Positions 56,200-64,000 of a DNA stretch of 64,000 bases are shown here, piece after piece (position 1 is the stretch's first letter; each line of letters opens with the position of its first letter). The stretch lies in contig OX326956.1 of NCBI GenBank assembly GCA_946800325.1, forward strand, positions 24,402,356 to 24,466,355. The letters run 5' to 3'. The position numbers were made by a program, and so were the translations under genes. Source of the DNA: Luzula sylvatica. Lineage: Eukaryota > Streptophyta > Magnoliopsida > Poales > Juncaceae. A model generated the notes under the pieces. The model did no database searches, was not told where the DNA came from, and saw nothing but the letters and a program-made list of their open reading frames with translations.

Positions 56200-57275
56200 A
56201 TTTTTGTTAATTTCGATCGTATATTATGTTAATTTAATCATATATTTTGTTAAATTTAATCATATATTCTGTTCAATTTTATCATATATTCTGTGAAATT
56301 TAATCATATATTTTGCTAAATTCAATCATATATTTTGGTGAATTATATGAAATTAATGATCGTATTCATCGGATAATTAACTATATTTTAGTAAATTCAA
56401 TCGTATATTCTGTTAAATTTAATCGTATATTTTTCTAAATTCAATAATATATTTTGCTGAATATGTGAAATTAATGATCATGTTCATCAGATAATTAACT
56501 ATATTTTGCTAAATTCAATCGTATATTTTGCTAAATTTAATCATATATTCTGCTAATTTAATCATATATTCTGTTAAATTTAATCATATATTCTGATAAA
56601 TTTAATTATATATTTCGTTAAATTTAATCGTATATTCTGTTAAATTTAATCATATATTATGTTAAATTTAATCGTATATTCTGGTAAATTTAATTATATA
56701 TTCTGTTAAATTAATCATATATTATGATAAATTTTATCATATATTATATTAAATTTAATCATATATTATGTTAAATTTAATCGTATATTTTTGCTAAATT
56801 CAATAATATATTTTGCTGAATTATATTAAATTAATGATCATGTTCATCAGATAATTAACTATATTTTGCTAAATTCAATCGTATATTTTTCTAAATTTAA
56901 TCATATATTCTGTTAAATTTAATCATATATTCTGATAAATTTAATTATATATTCCGTTAAATTTAATCATATATTATGTTAAATTTAATCATATATTATG
57001 TTAAATTTAATCGTATATTTTGCTAAATTCAATAATATATTTTGCTGAATTATACGAAACTAATGATCGTATTCATCGAATAATTAACTATATTTTGCTA
57101 AATTCAATCGTATATTTTGGTAAATTTAATCATATATTATGCTAAATCTAATCATATATTCTGATAAATTTAGTCATATATTTCGTTAAATTTAATCATA
57201 TATTCTGTTAAATTTAATCATATATTATGTTAAATTTAATCGTATATTCTGGTAAATTTAATCATATATTCTGAC
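56200..57275. repeat. ~22-bp minisatellite with interspersed 55-bp unit
   Basis: More than 30 degenerate copies of TTAAATTTAATCATATATTC plus TG. Four copies of a longer word (TGAAATTAATGATCRTRTTC...AGATAATTAACTATATTTT type) interrupt them at about 56339, 56457, 56816 and 57047. The array therefore has a higher-order structure rather than being a simple tandem. Non-coding. Confidence 0.88.
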
Positions 57276-57811
57276 AAGTTAAATTTGTAAAATACCATCT
57301 TAACAGAATCAAAATAGTATTGGTAATAGATTCATTCACCATCTCAATTTCAATTTTCTTCTTCTCAAAACATTAGTCAAAGCCCAACTTATTATTCACA
57401 CATTAACCCGCTAACATTAACCTACTAAGAAAGTAATTTTGCATATTAACCCCTCTATTTTTAAATTAAATTCCAAAATTGATTTCAAATCAAACAAACT
57501 TTTGAATTTATTAAACAAAACAAGTTTTTCAAAGTCCAATTAAGAACTCTTACACATATAAACAAACTAAATAATCTCAAAAACTCTCGAGGTCCTCTAA
57601 TGGCTCCTTTAACTAAGTTTCAAACGCCTCGACCAACAAACCTCACGCACCAATAGTCATCGACGTAAACCCCGATCTAATCGCTAGTACTCCCATCCAG
57701 CTTGCCGCGCTCATGCTTCTCCAAACTCCAGGCACTTCGAAAGGTCATGTGCATAATAACATGAATGATGCAGCCACCATTAACTAAAATTATAATCAAA
57801 ATATTATTAAA
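57276..57811 (+). other. spacer with an unassigned coding-like fragment
   Basis: Positions 57276-57590 are AT-rich. Positions 57601-57787 are GC-richer: MAPLTKFQTPRPTNLTHQ then stop in one frame. The next frame reads APIVIDVNPDLIASTPIQLA... through MLLQTPGTSKGHV to a stop, so a single frameshift could join the two. The composition is protein-like, but the family was not recognised. It abuts the cactin fragment on the opposite strand. Confidence 0.35.
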
Positions 57812-58354
57812 TTATATTTTTATCATCATTCCGTCCCCGTCCTCCTCAGGATCCACCACTTCTCCGCCGTCAGGACACAACGATCCTGCCTCCTCTATCG
57901 CTTCGGCAGAATATCTATTTTTATCATCATTCCGTACCGTTCCCTCCTCCATCCGTACCCCTTCCTTTTTTAGTACAGCTCCTTCTGCCTCGACCCGTTG
58001 CAGATGTTTTCTAAACATAGACGCATGGATTTCTCTCAATCGCGCCTTGGATTTATAGATGCAGAGGCGTTTTAAAACGGCTTCCCAATACTCGACCACC
58101 TTGGCAGTGCCCGACAGCATCTGAGACTCGATTTGGGTCTGCATATCAACGAGCTCTTCGGAACTCTTTCCTTCTAGAAACTTCTTCACGTCAGATTCTA
58201 TGCTCGAATGCAAACCTCTTTCTTGTGCGAAAATCCCAGCAGGAGGTTCTTCGCCACAGACTCGAGCTCGGTCTGACACCTCTCTTTTTCGTGCTTCGAG
58301 TAATTCCCAGTCACATATCGCTATCAATGCCTCCCAGTCACATATCGCTATCAA
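57812..58354 (-). pseudogene. CACTIN: cactin-derived gene fragment
   Basis: The minus-strand frame of 180 codons carries CDWELLEARKREVSDRARVC, GEEPPAGIFAQERGLHSSIE, SGTAKVVEYWEAVLKRLCIY and LREIHASMFRKHL. This is the conserved central block of cactin, a spliceosome-associated protein known from fungi to plants and animals. Only about 110-120 of the family's several hundred residues are present: no N-terminal RS-rich region and no C-terminal cactin domain. At the 5' side IAICDWE is duplicated, and upstream frames are closed. After ...KHLQRVEAEGA the acidic tail runs to a stop. No introns are visible within the block. Probably a non-functional copied fragment. Confidence 0.72.
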
Positions 58355-58791
58355 GGAGTGGATTAGCCTCGGCTTCTAGAATATTCGCCTCGTCTAGATC
58401 TGACGCTTTCAAATGGACGCCTCCACTTGGTTACTTCTTCTCCCATCGATCGGCGGAGAAAAAAAGTCATCGTAACCCAATCGCAATCGCAGTCGCAGAT
58501 CGCCGAAGAGAGGAGGAGACGGCGCCTCCTTTATTGCGAGGGTCCTCCTTTGTCGTCAGTCGCGAGATAAGAGGACAAGATCTGGGAGTCCTTTTGCCAT
58601 GGTCGCGATGGAGGTAAGACTTGCTCTCCCTGGAGAGAGACAGCTTTGCTCTTGTACTTGTATTATTTGATTATGGTCCCTCCGCCTTTACATTTTTTAC
58701 ATTATTTATAAAATAGTCCCTCCGTCTGTACTTGTATTATTTTTTAGATCCTTGGATTCGTTTTGTGGATTCTTTTTGTGGATTCTATTTA

Positions 58792-58834
<43 letters not shown>

Positions 58835-59103
58835 AAAAGTCATCATGTTATATTGTAATTATGACACCTGTTTGAGAATACATGGCCAAAATAATCATGA
58901 AAAGCATGAGAGGCTTAACAAACAAGTCATAAATTCCTCAACACTCAAATCAAAATTTAGATATATCTTATTTAGAAATAAATTAAAAAAATGGTGCAAC
59001 AACCTCATGTATAGAATTATTCAATCTTTCACACCATTGCATTACCATTTATAAATTTAGTGTGAGTCAATTTACAAATTAGTCCTTTCTCAAATATTAC
59101 AAA
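58355..59103. other. GC-rich flank of the cactin fragment, then AT-rich spacer
   Basis: Positions 58355-58620 are GC-rich, with several open but unrecognised frames. GTCCCTCCG.CT...GTACTTGTATTATTT words repeat at 58652-58745. About 18 TA dinucleotides occupy 58795-58830. Positions 58831-59103 hold no recognisable feature. Confidence 0.4.
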
Positions 59104-59392
59104 TGGGCCGTCGCAGAAGAGCATTACCGACGGTTTTATTAGCGACGGGCCGTCGGTGATGTTCAAATTTTTCCGTCGGCCCGTCGCTAAACTTCAAAAC
59201 CATCGCTAATAGTCTGCGACGGCCCGTCGGTGATGCTAGGCCCGTCGCTAATAACCTTCCCACGACCCGTCGGTGAAAGAATCCCCGTCGCTAATACATT
59301 TTCAAAAAAACCGCCAAATTTTTAAAACTTCTCCGACGGCCCGTCGCTAATAGAGCCGTCGCTAATACGTTTCCGACGGCCCGTCAGTGATG
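59104..59392. mobile_element. CACTA-like subterminal repeats
   Basis: More than a dozen copies of GACGGCCCGTCGCTAATA and its reverse complement (TTAGCGACGGGCCGTCGGTG) within 290 bp. Such GC-rich, both-strand repeats are typical of the subterminal regions of plant CACTA (En/Spm) elements. No CACTA/TAGTG terminus or TSD was found at either side, so the element is fragmentary. The right side is cut by the copia leader. Confidence 0.6.
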
Positions 59393-60092
59393 TTGTATAC
59401 ACCTTCTCATATACCCCGTGAAAGAAAATATGGCTTAAGAATTAACTTGGAAGAATTTATATAAATAGGCAAATATGCAATCAGAATTGGGCCAGTTCAT
59501 AATCTGGGCCCGCTCAGAATTTAGGGTTTTAATCTAATTTCTAATAATTAGATTTTAATATGAATTTTGGGCTTATTCTGATTTTATTTAGTTTTGGGCT
59601 TTAATTCTGAAATTAGGGTTTCTTAACCTAATTTCGGATTTAACCTGAAATTGCCTATATATATTCAGAATTTCATTTTTCTCTCTCTTCTCTCTCTAAT
59701 TTTCTGACCTAATTCGGCTGCCGAATTTTCTCTCTTTCGCACAAAATAAAGATTGAGATCTGGAGAGTTTTGAGTAGAGTTTCTGAGCAAGTTCTTGAGA
59801 GAAATAATCGTGACATCGACTGGAACGGTGTTGGCGGTTCCGATCAGACGAAATCGAGGTGGACACGAGTAGAGGGAGTGCAATAGCAATCCTTGGAGAA
59901 GGTTCACGAGATCTGGACAAGAAGGCATCACGTACTAACTTGTACGAGGTAAAATTCTGATTACTCTTCCTTTTTCGGTGTTTTTCGAGTGTGATCCAGG
60001 GTAGAATTAGGTTACGCATGCGTGAATAATTCCGCTGCATACTCTAATAATCGTATGCATAATCCTCAGCTTTTCGCATTTCGCATTTCCAC
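59393..60092 (+). mobile_element. probable LTR/leader of the copia fragment
   Basis: Starts near TGTTGTATACACC after the CACTA-like repeats. It contains GGGCC and TTAGGGTTTT words, a TATA box TATATATATTCAG (59653-59665) followed by a CT-rich start region, and GC-richer leader DNA to about 60050. No tRNA primer-binding site or gag start is present: the sequence jumps to gag's 3' part at about 60090, so the LTR end and most of gag are deleted. Boundaries are inferred. Confidence 0.45.
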
Positions 60093-61006
60093 ATGTCAGA
60101 CATGCAAAGGACCATTCCCCAGCTTTTCGGCATGCTCAGAACATTCGAAAGCGACCAGAAACCGCGGTACATGAAGTCTAGGACTTCAGAGGTATTGGTG
60201 GTTCAAGGGAAGAGTCCAAACAATGGGAACAAGAACAAGAAGAGGAAGGCACAGGACAACAAGGTTGCGCCTAAGCCCGTGAGCAAGAAAGCCAAGGATG
60301 ACAAGAAGTGTTTCCACTGTCTCAAAAAGGGGCATTGGAAGCGTGATTGCGAGATCTTCCTGAGGGAGAGCAAGCAAAAGATCGCTTTCTCGGACACACC
60401 GGTATCAGGTATTTCCGTTATCGATTCTTATTTCTTTACTTTATCATCATGGGTGTTGGACACTGGATGTGGGACTCATATTTGTAATAATATACAGGGC
60501 CTAAGAAGTAGAAGATCGTTGATTCGTGGCGAAGTTGATTTACGCGTCGGGAATGGAGCTCGAGTAGCAGCATTAGCCGAAGGGACGTATAATTTAACTT
60601 TGCCAAATGGACTTATTTTAGTTTTGGATAATTGTTGTTATGTACCTACTTTGAGTAGGAGTATTATTTCTGTTTCGAGACTTATTGCGGATGGATATGA
60701 ATTAGTTATTGGTACTAATGATTGTTTTATTCGCAAGAATGACATTTTCTTTAGTAATGTTCTAGTTGAAAATGGTTTATATGTCTTGGATTTAGAAAAT
60801 AACAACAATAATCAGTCCATTTATAACATAAATACCACTCAAACTAATAAAATATACTCATGGCATTGTCGTCTCGGACACATAAACGAGAAACGCATTG
60901 CTAGACTCCAAAAGGATGGAGTGCTAGATTCTTTTGATTTAAAGTCAATAGAAAATTACGAATCTTGTTTGATGGGTAAGATGACAAAGACACCTTTTTC
61001 CAAGTC
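60093..61006 (+). pseudogene. copia-type gag-pol fragment (zinc knuckle, protease, pre-integrase)
   Basis: One open frame of about 305 codons. It starts within late gag (TIPQLFGMLRTFESD), a Lys-rich linker, CCHC knuckle CFHCLKKGHWKRDC (about residues 74-87), protease motif WVLDTGCGTHI (the DTG active site), and a GAG-pre-integrase segment YSWHCRLGHINEKRIARLQK, ending ESCLMGKMTKTPFSKSH. The order gag-protease-integrase is that of Ty1/copia. Integrase core, reverse transcriptase and RNase H are absent: the frame runs at 61006 straight into the inverted-repeat arm, which supplies KMCS and a stop. No frameshift within, so this piece is young but non-functional. Confidence 0.88.
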
Positions 61007-62164
61007 ACATAAAATGTGCTCTTAATCTAACTTGTCTCACAAATGATCTTGACAATATATTAGATGTTAATTACTACTTACTATTACTAATTTATTAGTA
61101 TAGGTTTTGTTCATTCAAGTCATAATATAATACTACAAAACAAATGTACATAAATGCCATAAACTTCAAAGCAATGAGTTAACCCACGTTCAATTATGCC
61201 TCACAATTATTTATAAATGTACTTATGAATTATGATGTGTTTTACGCCACCTATAACCTAATTAATCATGGAGGAACGCACACAAATAATGAGTTTAATG
61301 ACCCATAATTTTGACAATAATGCTCTTACGTTTGGCAAACGGAATTAGTAGAGTGGAATGAAATTATAAGGTCGAAGAGAAAAAAATTCTGAAATTAGTA
61401 ATTTTACGGTTTGTTTGAATGTCTAAATTATTTGAATTTATTTTATTGAAAATGTAAAAATAATATTTAATTAAAATTGTTAAAAATATCAACATATAAA
61501 ATATCCATTTAAGTATAGTCATAATTATTACAATAAGTATAGTCATATAAAATATCCATTTAATACATTATTATAATAATTGTATTATAATAATATCATA
61601 ATAATTATATTAATATAATACATTATTATAATAATATTAAATGTAGTGTTATATTATTATAAAATAATATTATATTCGTGTAATAATATTCTTTATAGTA
61701 ATAAATATAATATTATATTAATTATATATACATTATATACTTATTATGTATAATAATCATTCATATTATTATATTAATGATAACGATTTAATAATTAAAA
61801 CAGAATTGTTCTTTTTCTTCATTTTGACACTCCTCAAATTTGAGGAACCAAACGTTAATAGAAAACCCGGAATTAAAAGATTTCCATTATTATACCTCTA
61901 ACAAACAAATAATTTACTTTTGCAATAATTTCAAAATGACAATTCTAACCCCAAACAAGCCATGAGTTAATAACCTAGGACATGTTTGATTTTGTTGATT
62001 AGGGTGGATTTTATTTGGATATTCATGATTTCAAATACAATCCATTGTTTGATTTGGTGTATTTTGGTGAAATTATGGATTAGAAGGTGAATATTGTTAT
62101 ACAAAAAAAAAATTGGTATTTCAAATACATGAATATAGCTATCCATGTATTTCATTATAATATT

Positions 62165-62582
62165 ATTTCTTTAAATTATATTCATGAATAATAATTATAT
62201 TATATTTATATTATATTATAGTATACAATAATAATATTATATTATATACTATCATATAATGTAATATAATAAAATTTAAAACAATATATAAAATAGTATA
62301 AAATAATATAAAACAATGTAATATAATATAATATAATATAGTATAAAATAAAATAATTTAAAAAATATAATATAATATAAAACATTATAATATAATATAA
62401 TGTAGTGTAGTGTAATATAATATAATATAATATAAAATAATATAATATAATGTAATATAATATAAAGCAATATAGTATAAAATATTATAATATTACATTA
62501 TATTATATTATATTGTATAATATATAATATAATACAATATAATATAAATATAATATAATATAATATAATATAATATAATATA
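62165..62582. repeat. AT low-complexity tract in arm 2
   Basis: TATAATATAATATAA-type repeats, the counterpart of 50590-51060. Confidence 0.8.
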
Positions 62583-62583
62583 A

Positions 62584-62817
62584 TGAGGATGGTTAAGATA
62601 CTCAATTAAGTATTATGAGTTTGATACTTATGATTTTTTTACCATTATATTTGTTTTGAGATTTGTGTTTTTTATTGTTATATATACTCATCATTAAATA
62701 TTGCCATATCTGTTTATGCTAATTATTAAATACACAAATCTCAAAGCAAATCTAATGGTCAAAAAATCGTAAGTACAAAATTCATGATACTTAATTAAGT
62801 ATCTTATTCATACTCTA
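62584..62817. mobile_element. long-TIR MITE in arm 2 only
   Basis: Left arm TGAGGATGGTTAAGATACTC, AAGTATTATGAGTTTGATAC and right-arm reverse complement AGAGTATGAATAAGATACTT, AAGTATCATGAATTTTGTAC. The arms pair over about 100 bp each (including TTTTGACCATTAGATTTG and GAGATTTGTG words), leaving a short loop. A truncated relative is at 11301-11440. It sits in an AT-only tract, so the TSD cannot be defined; arm 1 lacks it. Confidence 0.75.
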
Positions 62818-63475
62818 ATATAATATAATATAATATAAAATAATCTAATATTATATAACAGAAATTAAATATTAAAATATTAAAATCTTGAATTCTGCAT
62901 CAAAAAATCAAATATGAAATTTGATATATATAATTTCAAAATACAATAAATCCAACAACTCACGTGAATCATCAGACACGTGAATAACATGTACATATAT
63001 TTCACTTCACGTATCCGTATATATAAGACTAGGTACTTTTTTTTTTTTTTTTTTTTGAGTACTGAATACATGACAGAGTCAACACAGTCTCGTCGTACCC
63101 GTTCTACTTCTCCGTACAGATCAATGATCATACCTTCCCGTACCGGTACCGGTTTCCTATAGAATCTCAATACCCTCATCGTATGATATGGTACGATTCA
63201 TATGATGGCTCAAATCCAATCCTGAATGGCAATATCAATATCAATTGACAATGTCAGGTTGACTACTCAGCCCATACCTCTTTGTACAGTACCAAAACTT
63301 GAATTTTATCATCAAATATTCCAACTTTTGGCGCCTTATGTATCATCTATATCTCGACCCCTCTCTTCTAAACCATTTAAAAATTACCGATATAATTAAT
63401 ATACATAAATGATAAATGGCGATGATGAAATACATGGGAAGCATGTGAACATGTGACTACGTATTAATGATATTA

Positions 63476-64000
63476 GAGAGAAGTCTGATATTGATTCTTG
63501 AAAAATATCAAAATGTTCAATTTGCTCCCTGACATTTTTTTTTTGGGTCAATTTGCCCCCCAATATTTCAATTTTGTTCATTGTGCCTTCCAAATTTGTT
63601 AATTTCGTTCAATGTGCCCTTCCGTCTATTTTTACCGTCAAATGACTGTCAATGATGTTATTTTATTCATTTTTTTCAAACCCGACCCGCTTATTCTAAC
63701 CCGACCCGTTTATTTAAACCCGGCCCACGTTTAAAACCCCTCTCTCTCAATTTACTCTCTCCATCTCTCCGATCTCTCTCCAGGTCGTGAAGAAAAAAAA
63801 AAAAAAAGAAGCTCTCGGCGATCTCTCTCTCTCTCGATGATCTCACTCTCTCGGTGATCTCTCTCGGCCACTCTCTAGGTCAGTAAGTCCACTCTCTCTC
63901 TCTCGTCGTTCTTAAATTTGTTCCACTCTCTCTCGTCAGATATCTAGGTCAGATCTCTCCGTAAATTACGTGAATTGTAGGATATATTTGATCCAGAATT
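63476..64000 (-). mobile_element. second copy of the MULE right end (partial)
   Basis: GAGAGAAGTCTGATATTG... is the reverse complement of the MULE end at 49943. It is preceded by ATGATATTA (63467-63475), the reverse complement of the same TSD TAATATCAT. Sequence follows the arm 1 MULE through CCCGACCCGCTTATTC and the CT-rich subterminal zone to the window end. Because the TSD and flank are shared, this is the same insertion event duplicated with the arm. Confidence 0.9.

Larger units (their letters stand above)
61007..64000 (-). repeat. large inverted repeat, arm 2 (runs off the window)
   Basis: Reverse-complement copy of 53114-49417. It starts TCACATAAAATGTGCTCTTA directly after the truncated copia frame and continues through the region matching 52747-53114 and the spacer equivalent to 51740-52240. 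Then come the AT tract, the CCGGTACCGGTACGG block (63139-63155) and the MULE end at 63476. It has a MITE (62584-62817) that arm 1 lacks, and lacks arm 1's hAT and MITE. The match continues to the last base, so the repeat extends further right. Confidence 0.92.

Noticed and set aside
49417..64000. Reading the two arms as terminal repeats of one giant transposon
   Set aside because: The arms contain an internal MULE end with its own TSD, no TSD flanks the outer borders inside the window, and the spacer has no transposase. Segmental inverted duplication is simpler.

Overview
This is an AT-rich nuclear window from a flowering plant, almost certainly a eudicot. The evidence is two intron-poor host genes of plant-only families, plant-type GT-AG introns, plant SINE, hAT, MULE, PIF, Helitron and copia remnants, and long TA/CT microsatellites. 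There are no operons, CRISPR arrays or rRNA genes. Only two intact protein-coding host genes are convincing: a BYPASS1-like gene (39961-41025, with a 5'UTR intron at 39286-39953) and an intronless cytochrome P450 of the CYP89A type (43529-45073). Nearly all the rest is layered transposable-element sequence, satellites and decayed gene pieces.

Layout. 1-9 kb: AT-rich spacer with a well-delimited SINE (94-229), a hAT element (4907-5470), a 10-copy ~185-bp satellite (5837-7690) inside a dispersed repeat that recurs at 13.7 and 26.8 kb, and small TIR elements. 9-16.5 kb: a hAT with a 33-G tract, one LTR of a copia-like element on the minus strand, two more hATs, a 333-bp tandem duplication and Helitron-type termini. 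17.9-25.7 kb: a fold-back element next to a ~6.6-kb Mutator-like element (MULE). The MULE contains a second MULE (21269-24087, exact 9-bp TSD) with exon-like host sequence. 25.8-28.3 kb: another hAT, a dispersed repeat copy and a Helitron-like unit. 29.3-34.5 kb: a three-level nest (outer TIR element, then a small non-coding LTR element, then a hAT inside its LTR). 35-38.8 kb: low-complexity hATs and a fold-back element. 39-45 kb: the gene island, with a PIF/Harbinger element (41284-42837) between the genes and a SINE-like insertion just upstream of the P450. 46.9-49.9 kb: a MULE with an internally deleted, frameshifted transposase.

49.4-64 kb: a large inverted repeat. The arm at <=49417-53114 is repeated in reverse at 61007-64000 and runs off the window. 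The spacer of about 7.9 kb holds a decayed CUE-domain-type gene, a ~22-bp minisatellite, a cactin-derived fragment, CACTA-like subterminal repeats and a copia gag-pol fragment cut exactly at the arm boundary. Each arm carries a transposon insertion that the other lacks.

The main theme is repeat biology. At least seven hAT-type elements have termini of the form TAGGGGTG.../...CACCCCTA and 8-bp TSDs, with subterminal DNA made of short GC-richer tandem motifs that differ between elements. I found no convincing new multi-gene system. The best leads are the inverted repeat with natural empty sites, the exon-carrying MULE, the PIF element that keeps a spliceable truncated Myb-like ORF, and the simple-repeat hAT group.
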